Shown here: one piece after another, positions 1 to 4,786 of the stretch | How positions within the stretch are numbered: the first letter of the stretch is position 1 | How the letters are laid out: each line of letters begins with the position of its first letter | Source of the DNA: SZUA-35 sp037969565 | GTDB lineage: Bacteria > Actinomycetota > Acidimicrobiia > Acidimicrobiales > SZUA-35 | Direction: 5' to 3' | Assembly: GCA_037969565.1 (NCBI GenBank) | Contig: JBBKXQ010000188.1 | Location: forward strand, 1-6,300 | DNA length: 6,300 bases | The notes under the pieces: model-generated | Database searches by the model: none | Told to the model about the DNA's origin: nothing | The model's input: the letters and a program-made list of their open reading frames with translations, nothing else | Program-made: the position numbers and the translations under genes

Positions 1-305
1 CGCTGCTCGGCGATGTCGATCACCAGGCCGCCGATCCAGAAGGAGCCGTCCTCGTCGACCGCAGTCATCACGAAGCCCACAACCGGTGCGGCATCGTCGG
101 ACCCGTGTTCTGTCGGCGATGGACGAATGGCATACGGACTCCATGGGCTTTCGTCATCGGCGCACATCGCGAGGTAGCGGGAGACCGGTGCGACGAACGC
201 GCTCTGCTCGGGCGTCACGTGCAGCGCTGCGCACTGGCTCCATGTGTCGCCTTCCACTGCGCTGAGGACAACGATCGTGGGGACACCGGGCCGCCGCTGC
301 GTCAT
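1..305 (-). CDS. GNAT-family N-acetyltransferase, N-terminal part (cut by window edge)
   Basis: Reverse-strand reading frame open from an ATG at 305-303 to the left edge: 101 complete codons, with the C-terminal part missing. Visible elements resemble spermine/spermidine-type GNAT acetyltransferases: a PEQSAFVAP stretch at residues 32-40, a VGFVMT strand at 76-81, and FWIGGLVID at 89-97. In that family the last stretch runs directly into the acetyl-CoA-binding loop (Q/RxxGxG/A), and the next visible residues, IAEQ, fit but stop before the loop. The expected role is transfer of acetyl from acetyl-CoA to an amine in the cytoplasm; a polyamine-like substrate is inferred from resemblance only. 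The start is fixed by an in-frame TGA at 332-330 with no other start codon between. No good Shine-Dalgarno sequence precedes it. The start lies inside a 14-bp tandem repeat (see separate entries). It is divergent from the gene at 401. Confidence 0.78.
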   Translation of the reverse strand, partial: MTQRRPGVPTIVVLSAVEGDTWSQCAALHVTPEQSAFVAPVSRYLAMCADDESPWSPYAIRPSPTEHGSDDAAPVVGFVMTAVDEDGSFWIGGLVIDIAEQ

Positions 306-333
306 GGCTGCTGTCTCATGGCTGCTGTTTCAT
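292..333 (-). repeat. 14-bp tandem repeat, three copies, containing the acetyltransferase start
   Basis: Read on the minus strand the three units are ATGAAACAGCAGCC (333-320), ATGAGACAGCAGCC (319-306) and ATGACGCAGCGGCG (305-292). The first two differ at one base; the third, which is the start of the acetyltransferase gene, has diverged further. Because 14 is not a multiple of three, the three ATGs fall in three different reading frames. This suggests local duplication of the start region. Short tandem repeats can change copy number by slippage, but nothing here shows that it happens. Confidence 0.8.
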
Positions 334-354
334 GGCTCGCCCAGACGACTGCAT
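302..354 (-). other. Candidate chain of leader mini-ORFs before the acetyltransferase
   Basis: On the minus strand an ATG at 354-352 opens a 12-codon frame, MQSSGRAMKQQP, ending in TGA at 318-316. That TGA overlaps (ATGA) an ATG at 319-317, which opens MRQQP, ending in TGA at 304-302. That stop in turn overlaps (ATGA) the acetyltransferase ATG at 305-303. A TACGCT box at 367-362 lies 7 nt before the first ATG, the spacing expected of a leaderless transcript. Such overlaps commonly allow reinitiation or coupling. The frames are plainly visible, but that they are translated or regulate the gene is inference. They could simply be by-products of the tandem repeat. Confidence 0.35.
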
Positions 355-361
355 CTGACCG

Positions 362-367
362 AGCGTA
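362..367 (-). promoter_or_regulatory. Candidate -10 box (TACGCT) for the acetyltransferase transcript
   Basis: TACGCT on the minus strand matches the actinobacterial -10 pattern TAnnnT. It predicts a transcript starting at or near the ATG at 354-352, 7 nt downstream. No convincing -35 box is visible. It lies in the 95-base divergent region between 305 and 401. Confidence 0.35.
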
Positions 368-387
368 GTCGGACGTGGATTCTGCTC

Positions 388-393
388 TAGGTT
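388..393 (+). promoter_or_regulatory. Candidate -10 box (TAGGTT) giving a leaderless transcript at GTG 401
   Basis: TAGGTT matches TAnnnT and is followed by 7 nt and then GTG at 401, so transcription would begin at the start codon. The AGG at 389-391 could instead be read as a weak ribosome binding site 9 nt from the GTG, so the two readings compete. No clear -35 box is seen. Confidence 0.4.
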
Positions 394-400
394 TGGACTC

Positions 401-1303
401 GTGGACTACTCCGATGCCGTTGCCGCCATGTTCCAGCCAACGCCCGAGGGTGCGGTTGCGCCTCCAACCGTGGATGCTTCCGTGGCCCGCCGTTTCCGTG
501 ATGCGATCGAACCGATCGCGATGCATGCGGTGTGGTCCAAGACCACGAACGAGCGGCTCGCTGGACTCGGATTGAACTTCCTCAGCGGTTACGTCTGGGG
601 AAGGGCCGCCGGCCTTGGCGAACCGGAGTCAGGGGTCGTCGTCTCCTCCTTCGCTGTTTTCGAACCGGGAATGGTCGAAGCCATCTATGGAGAGGGGCGA
701 AGCGTGTGCACCCGGCCCGATGTCCTCGCCGCTCGGACCGAGTCGACGATCGCCAGTCTTTCCGGCGTGCTCGATGGCGAGGACGTAGTGGGGATCGCTG
801 ACCTCATACAGGCCGCCGTTTCCAAGGCCGACGGCACTGGGCGCCCCCTCTTCTCCGGTCTGGCAAACCAGGACTGGCCTGGGGATCCGATCGGGCGGCT
901 CTGGCACGCCTGCGAACTGGCTCGGGAGCATCGGGGCGACAGCCACGTCGCAGTGTGTGTGGCGCGAGGCCTCGGACCGGTCGAAATGAACATCCTCACC
1001 GAACTCTGGGTCGGTATGCCGTTGGGCTCCTACACCGCAACCCGCGGTTGGTCGGCGGAGATGATCGGCGCTACGGCCGAGGGGCTGAGAACGAGGGGCC
1101 TTCTCGACGGCGACCAATTGAGCCAAAAGGGACGGACTCTACGTGATGAGATCGAAGCATCGACCGACGAACTCGAGCAGCCGATCATCGACGCTTTGGG
1201 GAAGGACGTGGACCAGGTCATTGACCGACTCAACGCCTGGTCGGAGAAGTGTGTGGCCGGTGCTGCGTTTCCACCCGACATCTACAAGCGCGCTGCGGGC
1301 TGA
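401..1303 (+). CDS. SCO6745-family protein with winged-helix-like C-terminus, function unknown
   Basis: A 300-residue cytoplasmic protein with no signal peptide or membrane segment. I recognise it as SCO6745 family from the N-terminal block ARRFRDAIEPIAMHAVWS (29-46), the TNERLAGLGLNFLSGYVWGRAA block (49-70) and a C-terminal region. That last region (about 215-278) reads like a MarR-type winged helix: a helical stretch RGWSAEMIGATAEGLRTRGL, a short turn with SQKGR, then a long helix EIEASTDELEQPII. The family is widespread in actinobacteria and has no established biochemical role. The C-terminal fold suggests DNA or ligand binding, but that is inference. The GTG start is supported by a TAGGTT box 7 nt upstream; ATG at 428 (residue 10) is an alternative and would still keep the conserved block. 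It converges on the oxidoreductase gene with 2 bases between stop codons and no terminator. Confidence 0.85.
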   Translation: MDYSDAVAAMFQPTPEGAVAPPTVDASVARRFRDAIEPIAMHAVWSKTTNERLAGLGLNFLSGYVWGRAAGLGEPESGVVVSSFAVFEPGMVEAIYGEGRSVCTRPDVLAARTESTIASLSGVLDGEDVVGIADLIQAAVSKADGTGRPLFSGLANQDWPGDPIGRLWHACELAREHRGDSHVAVCVARGLGPVEMNILTELWVGMPLGSYTATRGWSAEMIGATAEGLRTRGLLDGDQLSQKGRTLRDEIEASTDELEQPIIDALGKDVDQVIDRLNAWSEKCVAGAAFPPDIYKRAAG

Positions 1304-1305
1304 GA

Positions 1306-2313
1306 TCAACTCGTGAGGCAGAGCCGTTCCCATTCGGTGAGCATCGACATGATCTCGAGTGAGTCCTGCCATCTCGGCGACGGGCGCACGACTTCGATCA
1401 GCCCATCGGTGAGGCTTCGTTCCACCATCTTGATCTGATGGTGGAACGCGTCGTGGCTGTCCTCAACGACGATCGTCTCCGGTTGGCCGCTGAACGGTGT
1501 CCACTCGATCAGGTTGGCCCCCGCGACCGGCAACCAAGGGTTCGTCACGAATCGGAGCGTTCCGTTGGTGCCGGTGATGGCGAACTCATGCTCCATTCCG
1601 TAGCTGTCCGTGGAATGAACACTCGCCAACACGCCGTTGTCGAAACGGACTGACATGGCAGCGTCGACGACGTTGCCATCTTGCATGGATCGATTACCGA
1701 CGCCGGACATCCGTCGAGCAGAGAACGCCGCTTCGCCACACATGGTCTGCACGACATAGTGGAGGAGCGACACTGGGTAGCAACCCAAGTTGTAAATGCT
1801 GCCTCCGCCGTGAGGATTCACGAGGTGGGCGATGTTCGCAGCGTAGCTGCCACGTATTGAGCGCAGCTCACCGAGACGTCCGTCGGCGAGCAGAAGGTTC
1901 AGCGTTCGATAGAGCGGATGAGCCAGGTACATGAGGCCCTCGACGAAGAAGGTTTCGTTGCGACGGACGGCGTCGATCAGCTGATGGGCCGTGGCCATCG
2001 TTGTCGTGAGGGACTTCTCGGAGAGAACGGCCTTCCCGGCGAACGACGCGGCGATGGCCAGCTCGTGGTGGGCGTGATTGGGAAGCCCGATGTACACGAC
2101 ATCGACGTCGGGATCGCCCAGCACCTCATCGAAGTCGGTCGTGGACGCGCTGATGTGATGCTGCCTGCGGAAGTCGGCAAGACGATCAGGATTGCGACCG
2201 GCAATCGTGGTGACGACCGATCCGTCGCTCGTGGCTATCGCATCGATGATCGTGTGCGAGATGAATCCGGTTCCGAGAATGCCCCACCGGAGACGGTCTT
2301 CGGTATTGGACAT
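1306..2313 (-). CDS. Gfo/Idh/MocA-family NAD(P)-dependent oxidoreductase
   Basis: A 335-residue protein, normal length for the family. The N-terminal Rossmann fold shows the dinucleotide loop GILGTGFIS (11-19), AGRNPDR (38-44) ending its second strand, and IGLPNHAHHELAIAA (75-89). SEK at 98-100 carries the conserved lysine, but position 101 is serine where EKP is usual. FVEGLMYLAHP (123-133) and GGGSIYNLGCYPVSLLHYV (169-187) mark the substrate domain; asparagine 175 stands where many members have aspartate. Members oxidise or reduce sugars, inositols or related diols with NAD(P); the substrate here cannot be read. The frame is open upstream to an ATG at 2436, but I chose the ATG at 2313. The Rossmann loop begins ten residues later, the extra 41 residues look non-homologous, and a TACACT box lies 6 nt before this ATG. 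It is divergent from the YCII gene. Confidence 0.9.
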   Translation of the reverse strand: MSNTEDRLRWGILGTGFISHTIIDAIATSDGSVVTTIAGRNPDRLADFRRQHHISASTTDFDEVLGDPDVDVVYIGLPNHAHHELAIAASFAGKAVLSEKSLTTTMATAHQLIDAVRRNETFFVEGLMYLAHPLYRTLNLLLADGRLGELRSIRGSYAANIAHLVNPHGGGSIYNLGCYPVSLLHYVVQTMCGEAAFSARRMSGVGNRSMQDGNVVDAAMSVRFDNGVLASVHSTDSYGMEHEFAITGTNGTLRFVTNPWLPVAGANLIEWTPFSGQPETIVVEDSHDAFHHQIKMVERSLTDGLIEVVRPSPRWQDSLEIMSMLTEWERLCLTS

Positions 2314-2319
2314 CGGGGA

Positions 2320-2325
2320 AGTGTA
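2320..2325 (-). promoter_or_regulatory. Candidate -10 box (TACACT) giving a leaderless transcript at ATG 2313
   Basis: On the minus strand TACACT (TAnnnT) is followed by 6 nt (TCCCCG) and the ATG. No ribosome binding site is present in those bases, which fits a leaderless mRNA and supports this start over the longer frame. No -35 match is visible. Confidence 0.5.
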
Positions 2326-2409
2326 GAACCAGCGGGCCGGGCTGGCGGTGCAGAAATTGTTCCTGACCTGTCCAAGCAGGCGTTCGCCGTTCGTCATCAT
2401 GGCAAACGA

Positions 2410-2426
2410 TGGGCCGCACTGGCCCA
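2410..2426 (+). promoter_or_regulatory. Short inverted repeat in the YCII gene leader
   Basis: TGGGCC (2410-2415) and GGCCCA (2421-2426) are perfect inverted repeats around a 5-base loop, GCACT. The repeat ends 8 bases before the ribosome binding site of the gene at 2450. It may be an mRNA stem or a small operator in the 136-bp divergent region. Short GC stems of this kind also arise by chance. Confidence 0.25.
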
Positions 2427-2434
2427 AGTACCAC

Positions 2435-2441
2435 AAAGGGG
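2435..2441 (+). promoter_or_regulatory. Ribosome binding site that decides the YCII start
   Basis: AAAGGGG lies 8 nt before ATG 2450. The frame is open upstream to an ATG at 2348, but that longer form would translate through this site and add 34 residues unlike the family. The site settles the start. Confidence 0.7.
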
Positions 2442-2449
2442 TAATTCAG

Positions 2450-2767
2450 ATGGCGAAATATGTACTCACGTTCCACGGCGAGATGGGTCCGATGCCCGAC
2501 GATCCTGCCTCGATGGACGCAGTGATGCAGGAGTGGGGTGCATGGTATGGCTCGATGGGGGAGAGCCTGGTCGACGGCGGCGCACCATTCGGTCAAACCG
2601 CAGCGATTGGCCCTGATGGGAAATCAACCGACGCTCCGGCGTCGCTCACCGGCTACACGATCATCGAGGCCGGCGACATGGGAGCAGCCACATCGATCGC
2701 GCAGGGCTGCCCTGTGTTGAAGAACGGCCATTCCGTTCAGATATCCGAGGCGATCGACATGAGCTGA
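2450..2767 (+). CDS. YCII-family protein (YciI/DGPF-like), 105 residues
   Basis: A small cytoplasmic protein of typical YCII size. The N-terminus MAKYVLTFHGEMG (1-13) is the first strand. A helix, SMDAVMQEWGAWYGSMG (21-37), precedes VDGGAPFG (41-48), which resembles the DGPF-like turn of the family. The C-terminal half (67-104) has the family pattern of a TGYTIIEAGDM strand, a helix and GCPVLKNGHSVQISEAIDM. YCII proteins are ferredoxin-like-fold proteins; a few act as small enzymes and many sit beside ECF sigma factors or other domains. Neither context is present here, so its function stays unknown. The start follows a good AAAGGGG site. A GC-rich hairpin lies 13 bases after the stop. Confidence 0.87.
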   Translation: MAKYVLTFHGEMGPMPDDPASMDAVMQEWGAWYGSMGESLVDGGAPFGQTAAIGPDGKSTDAPASLTGYTIIEAGDMGAATSIAQGCPVLKNGHSVQISEAIDMS

Positions 2768-2780
2768 GACTTGCCTGAAT

Positions 2781-2806
2781 ACGGCGCCCGGCGCCTCGGG
2801 CGCCGT
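2781..2806 (+). terminator. Perfect 10-bp GC-rich dyad: terminator-like hairpin and possible exporter operator
   Basis: ACGGCGCCCG (2781-2790) and CGGGCGCCGT (2797-2806) are perfect inverted repeats around the 6-base loop GCGCCT. The dyad follows the YCII stop codon, so it may end that transcript, but no T-tract follows on the plus strand and a Rho-independent role is uncertain. It also spans about -37 to -12 relative to a predicted exporter transcript start at 2818, and its last base is the first base of the TAGATT box. A repressor site is therefore an alternative. The palindrome GGCGCC occurs three times within it, at 2783, 2790 and 2799. Confidence 0.55.
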
Positions 2807-2811
2807 AGATT
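2806..2811 (+). promoter_or_regulatory. Candidate -10 box (TAGATT) giving a leaderless transcript at ATG 2818
   Basis: TAGATT matches TAnnnT and is followed by exactly 6 nt (CCGTCC) and the ATG. This is the same spacing as at the oxidoreductase gene. No ribosome binding site precedes the ATG. Any -35 element would fall inside the adjacent dyad, where no TTGAC-like sequence is present. Confidence 0.5.
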
Positions 2812-2817
2812 CCGTCC

Positions 2818-3828
2818 ATGGACCACGCATCCCCGGGCGCAGGGAACGATTCGCGCTTCGACGCGCCGGGCGGAAGCTCCTCGGAGTACGCGATCGAGGT
2901 GCAACAGATCTCGAAAGTCTTCGACTCGGTCGCCGTTGTCGACCAGGTTGATTTGTGCGTTCCCAAGAACTCGATCTACTGCCTCCTCGGTCCGAACGGC
3001 GCTGGCAAGACCACGCTGATTCGCATCTTGACGACGCTGCTCAAGGCGACCTCGGGCCGCGCTCTCGTTGCCGGTATCGACGTCGCCAGCAACGCCAAAG
3101 GGGTGCGGGGACACATCGGGCTGGCAGGCCAGTTCGCGGCGGTTGATGCGCACCTGACGGGTCGGGAGAATTTGGTCATGGTGGGGCGCCTCTACAACTT
3201 GACGAAAGCCGAGTCCGAGCGGCGATCGGACGAAGTCCTCGAACGAATTGGTCTCGCCGACGATTCGAACAAGCGGGCGGGAAACTACTCCGGCGGTATG
3301 AAGCGGCGTCTGGACCTTGCGGCCAGCATCGTCGGACGACCGGAGATCCTCTTCCTCGACGAACCAACCACCGGCGTCGACCCCCGCAGCAGAGTGGGAA
3401 TCTGGGAGCTGATCGAGGAGCTCGTCGACGAAGGAACCACGCTTCTGCTCACGACGCAATACCTCGATGAGGCCGAACGGTTGGCTGACCTCATCGGCGT
3501 CATCGATCACGGCAAGCTCATCGCCGAAGGCACATCCGACCAGCTCAAGGACCAGATGGGCGGGGATCGGGTCGAGTTGACGGTGGACCGAGGCGAGATG
3601 GCTGAGGCCCGGAAGGTGATGGAATCGGTTCATCCCCTGGTCGGCGTCACTGAGCAGGAAGGGCGGTTGACCATCGCCGCACCCGGTGGTTCAGCCGATC
3701 TCATGGCGGTCATGAGAGGACTCGAAGCCAATGCCATCACCCCCCTGAACATCGGGCTGCGGCGTCCCAGTCTCGACGACGTGTTCTTGAGTCTGACCGA
3801 CCCGAGCAAGACGGAGATTCGTCGATGA
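2818..3828 (+). CDS. DrrA-like ABC exporter ATP-binding protein
   Basis: A 336-residue ATPase subunit that would power the permease encoded next. Motifs in order: Walker A GPNGAGKT (58-65), Q-loop glutamine 105, ABC signature SGGMK (158-162), Walker B ILFLDE (177-182), D-loop GVDP (186-189) and switch region TTQYLDEAERLAD (212-224). Glutamine 214 replaces the usual H-loop histidine; this TTQY form is normal in the daunorubicin-resistance (DrrA) group and is not a defect. The C-terminal RRPSLDDVFLSLT (315-327) is also typical of that group. About 23 residues, rich in Ser, Gly, Asp and Pro, precede the domain. The ATG start is supported by a TAGATT box 6 nt upstream. The stop overlaps the permease start by ATGA, so the two are probably translated together. 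The exported substrate (drug, lipid or other amphiphile) is not determined by sequence. Confidence 0.93.
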   Translation: MDHASPGAGNDSRFDAPGGSSSEYAIEVQQISKVFDSVAVVDQVDLCVPKNSIYCLLGPNGAGKTTLIRILTTLLKATSGRALVAGIDVASNAKGVRGHIGLAGQFAAVDAHLTGRENLVMVGRLYNLTKAESERRSDEVLERIGLADDSNKRAGNYSGGMKRRLDLAASIVGRPEILFLDEPTTGVDPRSRVGIWELIEELVDEGTTLLLTTQYLDEAERLADLIGVIDHGKLIAEGTSDQLKDQMGGDRVELTVDRGEMAEARKVMESVHPLVGVTEQEGRLTIAAPGGSADLMAVMRGLEANAITPLNIGLRRPSLDDVFLSLTDPSKTEIRR

Positions 3829-4622
3829 GCACCACCATGACCCCGGACTCGCTCCGAACCGCAAGCCAGATCCTGGTCATCACCAAGCGGAATTTGTTAC
3901 GCAACGTTCGGCTGCCGCAGCTGCTGGTGTTCGCAACGATTCAACCCGTGATGTTCTTGCTGCTGTTCAATTATGTGTTCGGCGGAGCCATCGGCAGCAG
4001 CACCACGGCGACGGGAACGAGCTACATCGACTTCTTGCTCCCTGGCTTGTTGGCCCAGACCGCACTTTTCGGTGCGACACAAACCAGCGTGGGTTTGACG
4101 GAGGACCTGGCGGCGGGATCGATCGACCGCTTTCGATCCTTGCCCATCGCTCGATCAGCGGTGCTCGCAGGGCGGACGCTTTCAGACCTGTTCCGCAATT
4201 TATTCGTCGTCGCGCTGCTGTTGCTGGTGGGCGCACTGCTGGGTTTTCGGCCCCAGGGAGGTGTGCTCGAACTCGGGTTGGCCGTTGCCCTGATTCTGGG
4301 ATTCAGCTTTGCGTTCTCGTGGGTGATGGCGTGCATCGGCCTGGCGGTCAAGAATGCCGAAGCAGCGCAGGCCGCCGGTTTCCTCGTGGTTTTCCCGTTG
4401 TCGTTCGCCAGCAGTGTCTTCGTTCCGGTGAAGACGATGCCGACCTGGCTCCAGACGTTCACCGAGAACCAACCGGTGACGATCGTGGTCGACGCAGTGA
4501 GAGGTCTGATGGCGGGCACAGCATCCACTCAGGGCGTGCTCTCCGCCGGGATCTGGATCGCCGGCATCTTGGTCGTAGCCGTTCCGTCGGCCGTCGCGAT
4601 CTATCGTCGGGCCGCCGAATGA
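3825..4622 (+). CDS. DrrB-like ABC-2 type exporter permease
   Basis: A 265-residue inner-membrane subunit. Six hydrophobic segments are visible at about 32-53, 72-91, 124-141, 147-175, 182-201 and 238-260, the usual ABC-2 layout. The loop EDLAAGSIDRFRSLPIARSA (93-112), followed by GRTLSD, is the family's conserved cytoplasmic element. The block FVPVKTMPTWLQTF...QPVT...VRGLMAG (199-231) is the conserved region before the last helix. It pairs with the ATPase just upstream; the overlap is ATGA, and GGAG at 3813-3816 lies 8 nt before the ATG. With one ATPase and one half-size permease, the working unit is presumably two of each. The likely role is efflux of a hydrophobic compound. No immunity, regulator or biosynthesis gene lies next to it to name the substrate. 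Confidence 0.93.
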   Translation: MSTTMTPDSLRTASQILVITKRNLLRNVRLPQLLVFATIQPVMFLLLFNYVFGGAIGSSTTATGTSYIDFLLPGLLAQTALFGATQTSVGLTEDLAAGSIDRFRSLPIARSAVLAGRTLSDLFRNLFVVALLLLVGALLGFRPQGGVLELGLAVALILGFSFAFSWVMACIGLAVKNAEAAQAAGFLVVFPLSFASSVFVPVKTMPTWLQTFTENQPVTIVVDAVRGLMAGTASTQGVLSAGIWIAGILVVAVPSAVAIYRRAAE

Positions 4623-4672
4623 CCCAGGTGAGGGACCGACGGCGAGGGCGCATGCTCGATGAGACCGGATAC

Positions 4673-4698
4673 GCGTCGGGCCGCCCGGCGTCGGGCCG
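4673..4698 (+). repeat. 11-bp direct repeat upstream of the hydrolase promoter region
   Basis: GCGTCGGGCCG occurs at 4673-4683 and again at 4688-4698, start to start 15 bases apart, just ahead of the weak TTGCCT element at 4705. It may be a tandem regulator site or chance in GC-rich DNA. Confidence 0.4.
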
Positions 4699-4774
4699 AA
4701 AGGGTTGCCTTCCCCAATGACCGTGTACTAGACAGGCCAGGCTGCCCGGGGATCCGGGGGTACAAGAGCGGAAC

Positions 4775-4780
4775 AAGGGG
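4775..4780 (+). promoter_or_regulatory. Ribosome binding site of the hydrolase gene
   Basis: AAGGGG lies 6 nt before ATG 4787 and fixes the start, which is immediately followed by a well-formed signal peptide. Confidence 0.7.
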
Positions 4781-4786
4781 CTGATC

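Larger units (their letters stand above)
4623..4786 (+). other. 164-bp intergenic region between permease and secreted hydrolase
   Basis: It holds an 11-bp direct repeat GCGTCGGGCCG (4673-4683 and 4688-4698). It also has a weak promoter-like pair, TTGCCT (4705-4710) and TACTAG (4726-4731) with 15 bases between, and a small stem CCCGG/CCGGG (4745-4758). A clear ribosome binding site lies at the end. No strong terminator with a T-tract follows the permease, so partial read-through from the exporter operon is possible. I see no small gene here. Confidence 0.5.

Noticed and set aside
2314..2436. A 41-residue N-terminal extension of the oxidoreductase from ATG 2436
   Set aside because: The added residues do not resemble the family, they would overlap the YCII ribosome binding site, and the TACACT box with 6-nt spacing supports ATG 2313.
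2348..2449. A 34-residue N-terminal extension of the YCII protein
   Set aside because: A strong ribosome binding site lies inside it at 2435-2441, and the family's first strand begins at MAKYVLTF.
1918..2616. A 232-codon plus-strand frame overlapping the oxidoreductase and the YCII start
   Set aside because: It is antisense to the Gfo/Idh/MocA gene, runs into the YCII gene out of frame and shows no known domain.
3451..3465. Missing H-loop histidine in the ABC ATPase, as a possible inactive pump
   Set aside because: TTQYLDEA with Gln in that place is the normal form in DrrA-type ATPases, and all other motifs are intact.
2737..3633. A 298-codon open frame on the minus strand opposite the ABC ATPase
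   Set aside because: It has no recognisable domain and fully overlaps a certain gene. It is a codon-bias shadow.
4745..4758. CCCGG/CCGGG stem in the hydrolase leader as a riboswitch or attenuator
   Set aside because: Only five base pairs with a 4-base loop, no alternative pairing and no T-tract; it is likely chance in GC-rich DNA.
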